64,000 nucleotides of DNA from Nostocales cyanobacterium LEGE 11386 (GTDB lineage: Bacteria; Cyanobacteriota; Cyanobacteriia; Cyanobacteriales; Nostocaceae), in contig JADEXK010000020.1 of the NCBI GenBank assembly GCA_015207155.1, positions 1-64,000 on the forward strand, given 5' to 3'. Shown in pieces: positions 35,081-43,669 of this stretch. Each line of letters begins with the position of its first letter. Position 1 is the stretch's first letter. The position numbers were made by a program, and so were the translations under genes. The notes beneath the pieces were generated by a model. That model ran no database searches, had not been told where the DNA came from, and saw only the letters and a program-made list of their open reading frames with translations.

Positions 35081-35450
35081 TTATTTATCTCTCCCAAAAT
35101 CCTCTAAAGCTTGATAGCATTGTCCCGTAAAGGCTTTGGGGCACATTTTCCCATGATTAATAGACTAAAATATAATATTGTATTTTTGGCATTCACGTCA
35201 TCACCAAACCATACTGTGTAATTGCTTACTAAATAGATAATTTTTAGTATTTTCTTGATCAGGAAATGTAATAAATTTTCATAAGATATATTATGAAGTA
35301 AAAAATGAATTTCTCTAATTGCTAAAAAGTAAAAGGGTTAATTAACTAGAGAATTATTTTTTGTTTTGACATCAAAGTATATATATTATATAGTTGGTAG
35401 CAATATCAGGCTTTATTTTTGATGTTAATATCATTGAAAGGCTGAAAAAT
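35081..35450. other. AT-rich divergent intergenic region
   Basis: 370 bases, very AT-rich with ATATAT tracts near 35380-35395. It should hold promoters of the glycosidase pseudogene and of the small membrane protein gene. A frame open from a TTG at 35394 is treated as leader, because no ribosome binding site precedes it. Confidence 0.5.
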
Positions 35451-35756
35451 GTGCTTTTCTTCAAAGAAAAACCAAAAATTAAAAACGCTCAATTACATAA
35501 AGTAGATAGAGTGTTTTTAAATTCTATCAATATTGTTTTATTGACTGGGTTTTTAATAACCTTAGGAATTAGTATTTATGCGACCTTTTCATCTTTGGGA
35601 TTCCGCTTATTAAATTTTGACGTATTTACCTCCATAGAAGAATCGTACCACCCTACATCGATTCCTTGGATAGACAATGCTTACGAATGTCACCGCACTG
35701 GCAGAGATTGGCATGAGCAAGAGTGTTGGGATTATGAACACAATCCTATGTTCTAA
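35451..35756 (+). CDS. Small membrane protein with Cys-containing exported tail
   Basis: 101 residues from a GTG at 35451, with AAAGG 9 bases upstream. After a basic N-terminus (FKEKPKIKNAQLHKVDR) there is one membrane helix (about 26-48: INIVLLTGFLITLGISIYAT). A ~50-residue tail follows with two Cys and many aromatic and acidic residues (AYECHRTGRDWHEQECWDYE). The basic side should be cytoplasmic and the tail periplasmic, where the cysteines could form a disulfide. Family not recognised; it looks like a conserved cyanobacterial hypothetical protein. Confidence 0.65.
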   Translation: MLFFKEKPKIKNAQLHKVDRVFLNSINIVLLTGFLITLGISIYATFSSLGFRLLNFDVFTSIEESYHPTSIPWIDNAYECHRTGRDWHEQECWDYEHNPMF

Positions 35757-35862
35757 ATTGACATTGTATTAATAGCCTCTGCACATTGGATATTAGATAA
35801 AAGAAACCAACATCTGGGAAATTTAGATCAAAATGGATATGTAGGCTGTTGTTTGTTCAACC

Positions 35863-37227
35863 TTGAATCAATCTAACTTTGTGCGTAATCTGCAAGAAAC
35901 TCATTTGAACCGTGCCCGTGCTAGTCTCAGACAAGCATTGTCTTGGTATGGATATCTTCGCAAGTCAGGGCAGCTTGCATCAAACCCAGAATTAGCAGGT
36001 TTGGTAAAACCGGAATTAGAAGCTTTGAACTCCACTCTCAACAAACTAGACTCGAATGTCATTAGAATTGCCGCCTTTGGTTTGGTGAGTCGTGGGAAGT
36101 CAGCCGTATTAAATGCCTTGCTGGGAGATAAGATTCTGCAAACTGGCCCCTTAAACGGTGTTACCCAATGGCCGCGTTCCGTGCGGTGGCAACCAGGAGG
36201 TAAGGTACTGGTAGAGTTAATTGATACTCCAGGATTAGATGAAATTGCTGGCGAATCACGGGCACAAATGGCGCGAGAAGTGACGCGTCAGGCTGATTTA
36301 ATTTTATTTGTTGTTTCAGGTGATATCACGCGCACTGAGTATCGAGCGTTACTAGAATTGCGGCAAGCACAAAAACCTTTAATTTTGGTATTTAACAAGA
36401 TAGACCTCTACCCAGATACAGATAGGGCAGCAATTTATGACAATCTGCAACAACTAGGTGCAGGACATCACCAAGCCAAACCGCTACTACCTGATGAAAT
36501 TGTGATGGTGGCGGCGGAACCAGCACCAATGGAAGTACGCGTTGAGTGGCCTGATGGTCGGATCAGCTATGAATGGGAAACACCACAACCCCAAGTAGAT
36601 GAACTCAAGCAGACAATTTTAAATATTCTCAATCGGGAAGGGCGATCACTTCTAGCCTTAAATGCACTGATTCAAGCACGAGATGCTGAGGAGGCGATCG
36701 CCCAAAAAACCATTGATTTACGCGAGAAGGAAGCTGAAAATATTATTTGGCAATTTACGAAATACAAAGCCTTGGCAGTAGGGTTAAATCCCATCGCTGT
36801 TTTGGATGTGATCTGCGGTACAATTGCCGACTTAGCTTTAATTCGTTCTCTAGCCCGATTATATGGGTTACCCATGACTAGCTATGAAGCTAGTAAAATT
36901 TTAAAAACGATTTTCTTCAGTTCTGGTGGCTTGCTGCTAGGAGAATTAGGTAGCAGTTTAGTTTTGGGTTTAGGTAAGAGTACTGCTGCTCTCACCAGTG
37001 GTGATCACCCTACTAATATTACTGCTTATGCTGGCAGTGCGATCGCTCAAGCTGGGATTGCAGGTTATGGCGCATACGTTGTAGGTAAAGCCGCCCAAGT
37101 GTATTTAGAAAAAGGTTGTACTTGGGGACAATTGGGAGCTAGTACTGTAATTCAAGAAATTCTTTCTCAGGTTGACCAGAATACAATTCTGTATCGTCTG
37201 CAACAAGAAATAGGGATCAAGTATTGA
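35863..37227 (+). CDS. Era/dynamin-like GTPase with C-terminal membrane (DUF697-type) region
   Basis: 454 residues. The G-domain (about 65-260) has G1 FGLVSRGKSAVLNALLG, G3 ELIDTPGLDEIAGE and G4 LVFNKIDLY. The C-terminal part (about 290-450) has hydrophobic helices (ALAVGLNPIAVLDVICGTIA, IFFSSGGLLLGELGSSLVLG, AQAGIAGYGAYVVGKAAQVY) in the DUF697 style. The start is a TTG at 35863 without a clear ribosome binding site; a GTG at 35881 is an alternative. Such proteins bind membranes through the C-terminus; the cyanobacterial cargo or process is unknown. Confidence 0.9.
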   Translation: MNQSNFVRNLQETHLNRARASLRQALSWYGYLRKSGQLASNPELAGLVKPELEALNSTLNKLDSNVIRIAAFGLVSRGKSAVLNALLGDKILQTGPLNGVTQWPRSVRWQPGGKVLVELIDTPGLDEIAGESRAQMAREVTRQADLILFVVSGDITRTEYRALLELRQAQKPLILVFNKIDLYPDTDRAAIYDNLQQLGAGHHQAKPLLPDEIVMVAAEPAPMEVRVEWPDGRISYEWETPQPQVDELKQTILNILNREGRSLLALNALIQARDAEEAIAQKTIDLREKEAENIIWQFTKYKALAVGLNPIAVLDVICGTIADLALIRSLARLYGLPMTSYEASKILKTIFFSSGGLLLGELGSSLVLGLGKSTAALTSGDHPTNITAYAGSAIAQAGIAGYGAYVVGKAAQVYLEKGCTWGQLGASTVIQEILSQVDQNTILYRLQQEIGIKY

Positions 37228-37389
37228 TAATAAATAAAAAATATTTGCCTAACTATTACCATTCATTAGAGTTAATCAATTTCTATCAAATTCTGCTGAC
37301 AATGGGTTCAAATTGCTAATTTAAGAGGCAAAATTGAGAAAATAACTGAAACCAAGATGAAGACTAAAAATTAAAATTTTATATTTTAT

Positions 37390-37680
37390 TCTTCATTTGA
37401 CAAGAAAGCAGAGGGGCGGAGGGGCGGAGGAGAAAAAAACTTATTATTTAGGTAAGTCCAAAAATTAAATTACTGCTCCCCTGCTCCCCTCCCTGCCTCT
37501 TCTTGACGGTGTTCACTACCAGACTCTTTTGGCAAGCCTATCTAAACTGGAAATAAGTAGTCATCATCAACTGCTTACACCAGGACTAATGAAAGTCTAC
37601 TGTGCTGATTCATTAACTTTTACTCAGCACTCCCCTTCAAGTTCGCTCAGGGCAAGAAGCGCACTCAGCACTCACACAAA
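37390..37680. repeat. Intergenic repeat tract upstream of CP12
   Basis: Within the 465-base gap 37228-37692: GGGGCGGAGG units near 37411-37431, CTGCTCCCCTGCTCCCCTCC near 37482, and the module CACTCCCCTTCAAGTTCGCT followed by CAGGGCAAGAAGCGCACTCA near 37628-37667. The CP12 promoter must lie in or between these repeats. Confidence 0.75.
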
Positions 37681-37692
37681 GGTGAAAGTATC

Positions 37693-37962
37693 ATGACAAA
37701 AACCCTAGAAGTAGTTCAAGCTGCTGTTAACTCCGGAACAAAAACTCTTGAGCAAGCCATTCTAGAAGCTATTGTTGAAGCTCGTGAAACCTGTGAAATC
37801 GACGGCGATAACTCGGCCGGCTGTGCAGTTGCTTGGGATATTGTGGAAGAATTACAAGCAGAAAAAGCTCATCAGCAGCAGGTCAAACAACGCAAGACAT
37901 CTCTGGAAAACTATTGTGATACGCATCCAGAGGCGATAGAGTGTCTCATTTACGATGTTTAA
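37693..37962 (+). CDS. cp12: CP12 Calvin-cycle redox regulator
   Basis: 89 residues. Both redox cysteine pairs are present: Cys34/Cys44 (ETCEIDGDNSAGCAVAWDIV) and Cys75/Cys84 (LENYCDTHPEAIECLIYDV). The core AWDIVEELQAEKAH motif is also intact. CP12 is intrinsically disordered; when oxidised in the dark it joins GAPDH and phosphoribulokinase into an inactive complex. The last residue is Val where most family members end in Asp-Asp or Asp, which could weaken insertion of the tail into GAPDH. The gene converges with tlyA and overlaps it by four bases. It starts behind a repeat-rich leader. Confidence 0.95.
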   Translation: MTKTLEVVQAAVNSGTKTLEQAILEAIVEARETCEIDGDNSAGCAVAWDIVEELQAEKAHQQQVKQRKTSLENYCDTHPEAIECLIYDV

Positions 37963-38777
37963 CTTTCTCGCAAATCAGCTGTGGCTGATTGTGTCATTTG
38001 CTTAATTGCATTTAAATCAGGCGGTGGTGTTTCACTTTCCATTCCTAACCAGAGAAGATATTCAATATTCCCCGCAGGGCCAGTAATTGGCGACCAAGTT
38101 AAGCCTTTGTATTTCCATCCTAAATTGTTAGCCACTTGCAACACTTGGAAAATAGCATCAGCTTGGTCGTGAGGATCGCGGACAACGCCTTTTTTGCCTA
38201 CGCGGGATTTTCCCACTTCAAATTGCGGTTTCACCAACAATACTGCATCCCTAGGAGCTTGAGTTAGTTGCCAGATAGCAGGCAAAATCTTGGTTAAAGA
38301 AATAAACGATACATCCACCACCGCCAAATCGGGGATTTCGTCATCCTCACTGTACAACTCTTCGGGTGTGAGATGGCGTAAATTGGTACGTTCTTGCAAA
38401 ATCACCCGAGGATCATTTCGTAAACCCCAATCAACTTGACCATAGCCCACATCAATGCCATAAACCTGTTTTGCCCCAGCTTGCAGGAGACAATCGGTAA
38501 AGCCGCCTGTAGAAATGCCGCCATCTAGACAAATTCGTTCGGCGATGGGAATAGCAAATAATTCCAAAGCTTTTGCCAGTTTCTCTCCGCCACGAGAAAC
38601 AAAACGCGATCGCTCTTTAATCTTAATTTGAGCAGCAATATCGACTTCTGTACCAGGTTTATCAACTATTTGCTGATTTACAGTTACTTCTCCCGCCTGA
38701 ATCAGTCGCTGTGCCAAGGCCCGAGAAGCACATAAATTTAATTCTACTAATAGTGTGTCGAGTCGTTGTTTAACCAA
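37959..38777 (-). CDS. TlyA-family rRNA (cytidine-2'-O)-methyltransferase
   Basis: 272 residues. The N-terminal S4 RNA-binding domain (about 3-62: RLDTLLVELNLCASRALAQR, GEVTVNQQIVDKPG) is followed by an FtsJ-like methyltransferase domain (KERSRFVSRGGEKLAKALEL, CLDGGISTGGFTDCLLQAGA, VYGIDVGYGQ, VVDVSFISLTKILP, KPQFEVGKSRVGKKGVVRDP). In related bacteria TlyA 2'-O-methylates 16S and/or 23S rRNA; some are also called haemolysins because of an old assay. The 3' end overlaps the convergent CP12 gene by four bases. Confidence 0.94.
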   Translation of the reverse strand: MVKQRLDTLLVELNLCASRALAQRLIQAGEVTVNQQIVDKPGTEVDIAAQIKIKERSRFVSRGGEKLAKALELFAIPIAERICLDGGISTGGFTDCLLQAGAKQVYGIDVGYGQVDWGLRNDPRVILQERTNLRHLTPEELYSEDDEIPDLAVVDVSFISLTKILPAIWQLTQAPRDAVLLVKPQFEVGKSRVGKKGVVRDPHDQADAIFQVLQVANNLGWKYKGLTWSPITGPAGNIEYLLWLGMESETPPPDLNAIKQMTQSATADLRES

Positions 38778-38837
38778 TTAAAGGACTTCCAATGATGATT
38801 CGCTTATATACCTAACTTAAAGGCGTAGTACTGAGAA

Positions 38838-40322
38838 TTACTCTGGTCTGGCTTCTGTGCTGATAATAACTTGACAATTTACACCCCCATATTGTTCACA
38901 GGTTTGTAAAGCATACTGTTCGGCAAGTTCTTTCCCAGCCTGTGGGTGATCAACATTAGCTCCCCACCCAGTACCGTAAGCACCATTAGAACCAACCGCC
39001 AAAGCCCCCCAAGAATTTTTAAACCACAGAGGTACTGAGCAATCATTAGCGCCAGATTTTCGTTGGCAATCATTAAGCGCTGCCATTTCCGCCTCTGCTT
39101 GTGATAAACGAGTTGCCAAGCCATAAACTCCTGTTAAAGAAGAGTAGGAAATTGCCCCAAATAAATCATTAGAAACTGGTGTAGGTGTAGGTACTACATT
39201 ACGAGGAATTTGTGATTGTATAGGTGTTGTCGCCTCCGGAGATTCGTTATTGTTTGTGGCAGGTTGGCTAATTGAATTTGTTGGCTGTACGGCTGGTTCT
39301 TCGGTTACTTGTTGAGGTAATTGATTGAGAACAGAACCGATGATTAAAGAAGCACCAATCACACCACCCGCAATTAAAATTCCTCTTTGTCTATTACTTT
39401 CATTATCAGATTGGTAAGAAACTACTGGGCTGGCAGCAATGATATTTTGAGGTGTGACAGTAGGCGGCACATTGCTCATTGGTGGTGGAGGAAAGTTTGC
39501 TGTACCCAATTGCCAGGCTGAGAGCATTTCTTTAGCAGTAGCAAAACGTTCTCGTGGATGGTAGGCGATCGCTCGATCAATCACTGCTGCTAGTCTAGAA
39601 CTAACATTCAAAGCGTATCGGTGCCAAACAATTTCCCCCGTCTGCGGATCTAATTCTAATTCTTGTGGTTGTTTGCCTGTGAGCAAATAAATTGCTGTCA
39701 GACCTAAACTGTACAAATCACTAGAATAAACTGGTCTCCCGGCTGCTTGCTCACTTGGCATATATCCAGGCGTACCAATGACAATCGAGCTAGTAGGATT
39801 ACCGTGGGAATTCATCACTGTTCCCATTGTTTCCCGCACCGCACCGAAATCAATCAGCACGGGTTTACCATCACGATGACGCAAAATAATGTTATCTGGC
39901 TTGATATCACGGTGAATGATTCCTTGAGCGTGGACATAATCCAGAACTGGCAATAAATTCACCAAAATTTCCTGCACCACACTTTCATGAAATAACCCCT
40001 GCTGTTGGATTCTCGCCGTGAGTGTATCGCCTTCAACCCACTCCTGAACTAAATAAAATTGCCCAGATAACTGAAAGTAGGCATACAAAGTAGGTATCTG
40101 GTCAGTGAAGCCGCCCAAATCTTCTAAAATGGCTGCTTCTCGTTGAAACCGTTCTTGTACCAGTTGGTAAATTTGGGGATTATTTTGAATTGGTCTTAGC
40201 TGTTTAATTACGCAGCGACGGTGGGAGGGCATTTGGGTATCTTCCGCGAGGAAAGTCTCACCAAATCCACCAGCCCCCAGTGTCCTAATAACTTGATAGC
40301 GGTCGTTTAGTAATGTTTGCAT
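38838..40322 (-). CDS. Membrane Ser/Thr protein kinase with C-terminal DUF4189 domain
   Basis: 494 residues. Hanks-type kinase domain at 9-275: glycine loop TLGAGGFGETFLAE, Lys40 (CVIKQLRP), catalytic loop with Asp139 (GIIHRDIKPDNIIL), DFG at 158-160 and GTPGYMPSEQAAGRPVYSSD. A membrane helix (about 323-345: GILIAGGVIGASLIIGSVLN) separates it from a Thr/Pro-rich linker. The C-terminal DUF4189 domain follows (about 390-490), with Cys-containing AEAEMAALNDCQRKSGANDC and LAEQYALQTCEQYGG. The topology puts the kinase in the cytoplasm and DUF4189 outside, a plausible sensor. Ends 60 bases before the tlyA start on the same strand. Confidence 0.94.
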   Translation of the reverse strand: MQTLLNDRYQVIRTLGAGGFGETFLAEDTQMPSHRRCVIKQLRPIQNNPQIYQLVQERFQREAAILEDLGGFTDQIPTLYAYFQLSGQFYLVQEWVEGDTLTARIQQQGLFHESVVQEILVNLLPVLDYVHAQGIIHRDIKPDNIILRHRDGKPVLIDFGAVRETMGTVMNSHGNPTSSIVIGTPGYMPSEQAAGRPVYSSDLYSLGLTAIYLLTGKQPQELELDPQTGEIVWHRYALNVSSRLAAVIDRAIAYHPRERFATAKEMLSAWQLGTANFPPPPMSNVPPTVTPQNIIAASPVVSYQSDNESNRQRGILIAGGVIGASLIIGSVLNQLPQQVTEEPAVQPTNSISQPATNNNESPEATTPIQSQIPRNVVPTPTPVSNDLFGAISYSSLTGVYGLATRLSQAEAEMAALNDCQRKSGANDCSVPLWFKNSWGALAVGSNGAYGTGWGANVDHPQAGKELAEQYALQTCEQYGGVNCQVIISTEARPE

Positions 40323-40499
40323 AAATAAGCACCAATTTAGTATTGCAGATTTACTTTTTTCTGCAACTGCAAACCAGCCCTACTCAGTGATGGGGATAAA
40401 AGCATAGTTTTCATAGATTTATGTATTATCTCAGGTTAGGGTACCCTCTTCTCTCTGTGTTACGCCATTTGCTACAACGTGAGGAATCCGCGCAATGCA

Positions 40500-40570
40500 A
40501 TGGCTCCTCTGCGCTTCTGTGGTTTAAAAAAATTATTTAACCACAGAGGCACAGAGAGCGCCGAGAAAAA
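40500..40570. repeat. Dispersed hairpin repeat (CTGTGGTTTAAA family)
   Basis: CTGTGGTTTAAA (40517-40528) pairs with TTTAACCACAG (40536-40546), followed by AGGCACAGAGAGCGCC. It lies in the 348-base gap between the kinase and the PPK2-type gene. The translated repeat creates a false N-terminal extension of that gene, and no other gene is visible in the gap. Confidence 0.75.
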
Positions 40571-40670
40571 AGAGATTTTACTTTTCTCTCTGCCTCTTTT
40601 GGTCATTTCCACCATCACCAGAGATGTTGTATCATTCCCTAATTCAGCAATACTGAGATATAAACTTTCT

Positions 40671-42173
40671 ATGCTGGATACACTAGATTTAACTCTTTCT
40701 TTAGATAAAGCAACCTACAAATCAGAAATTACCCGGTTGATGTATCAACTCCGGGAACTACAAAATGCCTGTTGGGAAAAAAAATTGCCTGTGATTGTAG
40801 TCTTGGAGGGTTGGGCTGCTTCGGGTAAGGGTGGATTGGTTAAGCAAATAGTCTCCTATATGGACCCCAGGGGATTTCAGGTACATCCCATCTGGCCTCC
40901 GACTGAAGAGGAGCGCAAATACCCATTTCTGTGGAGGTTTTGGGAAAAACTTCCTGCCCAAGGAGCAATCAGCTTTTTTTATCACAGTTGGTATACTCAT
41001 GTGTTGGAAGAACGTTTATTTGAGCGAGTAGGAACCGATCAAATTCCCACAGTCCCCAATTTAATGGGGCAAATTAATGCCTTTGAGCGTCAGATGGTTG
41101 ATGATGGAGCTGCGATCGCTAAATTTTGGTTACATCTGAGCCGTAAAGAATTAAAAAGTCGCTTAAAAGAGTATGCCAAAGATCCATTAACAGCTTGGCG
41201 GGTGCGAAAAGAAGACTGGAAGCAAGAAAAACACTACAATCGCTACGCAGCCTTTGCTGAAGAGATGCTGGTTCAAACCAGTACTGGTGTTGCTCCCTGG
41301 ACTTTAATTGAGGCTAACTCCCAGCGTTGGGCACAAGTGAAAGTCTTAAGTCAGCTAGCTGCTACCTTGACTGCTGCCTTAGATCGACTCAAAATTCAGG
41401 TTCCTTCCCCTATCTTGCCTGCTCAAACTCATTTAGAAACCACGGAGTCAGACTTATTAGCGCAAGTCGATTTGAGCTTGACTCTTACAGAAACTGACTA
41501 CGAAGAGCAATTAGCCAAAGAACAAGTACAACTACGTAAGTTACAGTTAAGCATCCACAAGCATCAAATTCCCGTACTGGTAATGTTTGAGGGTTGGGAT
41601 GCAGCAGGTAAAGGAGGGGCGATTAAGCGCCTCACCGATATCCTCGATCCCCGGAGTTACTTTGTTCATCCCTTTGCTGCACCCACAGATGAAGAAAAAG
41701 TTCATCATTACCTCTGGCGATTTTGGCGACGATTGCCCACTGCTGGTGTCATCGGCATTTTTGACCGTTCTTGGTATGGTAGGGTACTAGTCGAGCGGGT
41801 AGAGGGATTTGCTTCTGAGATCGAGTGGCGTCGAGCCTACCGAGAAATTAATGAGTTTGAGGCTCAGTTAACCAGTGCAGGCTATGTTTTAGTGAAGTTT
41901 TGGCTGCATATTAGCCCAGATGAACAACTCAAACGCTTTACTGAACGTCAAAATGACCCTTTTAAGCAGTACAAGCTTACCGATGAAGACTGGCGTAATC
42001 GGGAAAAATGGACTGAATATGAAGTGGCAATAAATCAAGCAATTCAGCGCACCACTACCCCTACTGCTTCCTGGACGGTCGTTGCTGCTAATGATAAATA
42101 CTATGCCAGAGTCAAGGTCATTGAAACCGTTGTCGAAGCAATTCAGGCTGAATTAAAACGCCGTAAGAGTTGA
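40671..42173 (+). CDS. Two-domain PPK2 family polyphosphate:AMP phosphotransferase-like protein
   Basis: 500 residues from ATG 40671; the longer open frame is repeat sequence. Two PPK2 domains lie in tandem. Domain 1 (about 10-240) has Walker A VVLEGWAASGKGGLVKQIVS but the second motif reads AISFFYHSWYTHVLEER, so the usual DRSWY Asp/Arg pair is lost. Domain 2 (about 275-500) is intact: VMFEGWDAAGKGGAIKRLTD and GVIGIFDRSWYGRVLVERVE. In class II PPK2 enzymes the N-terminal domain is degenerate and the C-terminal one carries catalysis, converting AMP to ADP with polyphosphate. This gene follows that pattern. Confidence 0.93.
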   Translation: MLDTLDLTLSLDKATYKSEITRLMYQLRELQNACWEKKLPVIVVLEGWAASGKGGLVKQIVSYMDPRGFQVHPIWPPTEEERKYPFLWRFWEKLPAQGAISFFYHSWYTHVLEERLFERVGTDQIPTVPNLMGQINAFERQMVDDGAAIAKFWLHLSRKELKSRLKEYAKDPLTAWRVRKEDWKQEKHYNRYAAFAEEMLVQTSTGVAPWTLIEANSQRWAQVKVLSQLAATLTAALDRLKIQVPSPILPAQTHLETTESDLLAQVDLSLTLTETDYEEQLAKEQVQLRKLQLSIHKHQIPVLVMFEGWDAAGKGGAIKRLTDILDPRSYFVHPFAAPTDEEKVHHYLWRFWRRLPTAGVIGIFDRSWYGRVLVERVEGFASEIEWRRAYREINEFEAQLTSAGYVLVKFWLHISPDEQLKRFTERQNDPFKQYKLTDEDWRNREKWTEYEVAINQAIQRTTTPTASWTVVAANDKYYARVKVIETVVEAIQAELKRRKS

Positions 42174-42177
42174 CTAA

Positions 42178-42365
42178 ATTCAGTGCTGAGTGCTTTTTTT
42201 GAGTGCTTTTTTTGAGTGCTGAATGCTGAGTGCTGAGTGCTGAGTGCTTAGTGAGAAAAAGAGGAAGGAAGGACTTTCTCACTCGGTAAATGTGCCGCCC
42301 CTCTCTGACGGGCATAGCTGCGCTGACCGCGTAGCGTGTCATAGGGATAAGGCTCCGCCGACTTG
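42178..42365. repeat. GTGCTGA heptamer array plus dispersed GGGCATAGCTGCG module
   Basis: Irregular GAGTGCT/TGAGTGC copies with T-tracts (42181-42250) are followed by ACGGGCATAGCTGCGCTGAC with CGCGTAGCGTGTCAT. The module matches the block at about 25265-25295. It fills most of the gap between the PPK2-type gene and crr7, which are convergent. Confidence 0.85.
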
Positions 42366-42440
42366 TAGCAACTGGCGTGTAAAGTTACAAAGAAAAAACT
42401 TTGTTGTACTATTTTATACTTTCGATTCAGCAACGCCAAG

Positions 42441-42701
42441 CTACTTTTCTAATCGCACTGCGTACCACTGTAAATATTGTCCAGGTCCAATGTCCAACTC
42501 ACAACTCGTGTCGATTAAATATTGGGCTTGAGCTTCCACAGAATCAAAGTTTTGTAAGTCTGCTGGCAAATCATCCTCACTTATTTTTTGCAGCACCATC
42601 TTCAGCTTTGCCAATAATTCGTCTGCTGTGAGAAATTTTTCTGGTTGGTTAGTTTCTAGGACGACAAAATCATCCTGTTGATACATTAGTGAGTCTGGCA
42701 T
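42441..42701 (-). CDS. Chlororespiratory reduction 7 (Crr7)-like protein
   Basis: 86 residues. MPDSLMYQQDDFVVLETNQP, FLTADELLAKLKMVLQ, DLPADLQNFDSVEAQAQYLI and DTSCELDIGPGQYLQWYAVR match the cyanobacterial/plant CRR7 family well over the full length. In plants CRR7 is needed for assembly of the chloroplast NDH complex; the cyanobacterial role is presumed to concern NDH-1. It has no transmembrane segment. Convergent with the PPK2-type gene across a repeat-filled gap. Confidence 0.9.
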   Translation of the reverse strand: MPDSLMYQQDDFVVLETNQPEKFLTADELLAKLKMVLQKISEDDLPADLQNFDSVEAQAQYLIDTSCELDIGPGQYLQWYAVRLEK

Positions 42702-43669
42702 TTAGGAAATCTTAATTAATTAATTATCATTTTTCCACACCATTGGTACAAGCGCGTTTTTCAATATTTTCTTTACTTACCACTGGCTAATGTCAGTGTT
42801 TATGTGAGCAAAGTCATCTACTCTTAAGATTTATACACTATATCTAAGTAGTATACTGGTATTATTACGAAAAAGTCACCTATCTTTTGTAAGATATATA
42901 TAAGTATATATATTATAAATCAGAATTTTCACTTAATCTCAAGCTCAGTCAAGCGACTGAATAATAAAGTTTGTTCTTAGCTTGATATTGACCATATGTA
43001 TTTTATGTAATTATGCCAAATTCAAAGCTGGCAAAGCTGGCTGACGAACATAAAGGGATGGGATTCAGATGATCACAGGATTGAAGATAGCTATCCGTTT
43101 ACGGCACTTTCATAATGTCTCTACTTCGGCTCAGTTGGTGTCTAAAGTAACAGCAGAAGCCAATAACTAAGGCTTACATTTAAAGTTTTACCCAACTTTG
43201 AAATAACACTTTATTACCAGGGAAATATAAAAGTAACAATCGCTAAAAAACTTTAGCTGGACAAAGGGTAACAATTACCTTTGCATCCTGAATAAATTGT
43301 CTATGCAACTTAAGGAGCTAAATTTTGCTTGGCTCAATTGCCTGAAACCATCTTATATCCACAAAAACTTACTTGTGAGGCTAAATAAACTTGGTATGCA
43401 AGTTCTAGTCGCCAAATATATAAATACAAAACAAATGCTCAAAATATTAAAAGATACTTTACCTGTTTGTTTCAATCCGGTAACAACTAAGCAACCCTTG
43501 TAGTCATAAAAAAAGGTTGTACTTATTTATTTTTTACCAAATAGTTTTTGCAGTAGGATTCTCTCTACTGTAAAAAATTCTCGCTCACAGACTATTTAGA
43601 GATGAGGTCCAGCAGGTTTTCCTCGATTTGCCCATACCCGATACTCTCAATTTCAGTGGAACGCAACTC
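42702..43669. other. Long AT-rich intergenic region
   Basis: About 970 bases. TATATATAAGTATATATAT tracts lie near 42900. Two tiny overlapping frames are present: 43013-43072 (MPNSKLAKLADEHKGMGFR) and 43069-43170 (MITGLKIAIRLRHFHNVSTS...), joined by an ATGA overlap. They may be decay products or peptide genes; neither has a strong ribosome binding site. A 68-codon frame at 43297-43503 is not convincing. Promoters for crr7 and the REC-GGDEF gene should lie here. Confidence 0.45.

Noticed and set aside
40479..40670. Long N-terminal extension of the PPK2-type gene
   Set aside because: It is the translated CTGTGGTTTAAA repeat; family similarity starts at the ATG at 40671.
43297..43503. 68-codon frame in the long gap
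   Set aside because: No site, no recognisable motif, and composition like the surrounding intergenic DNA.
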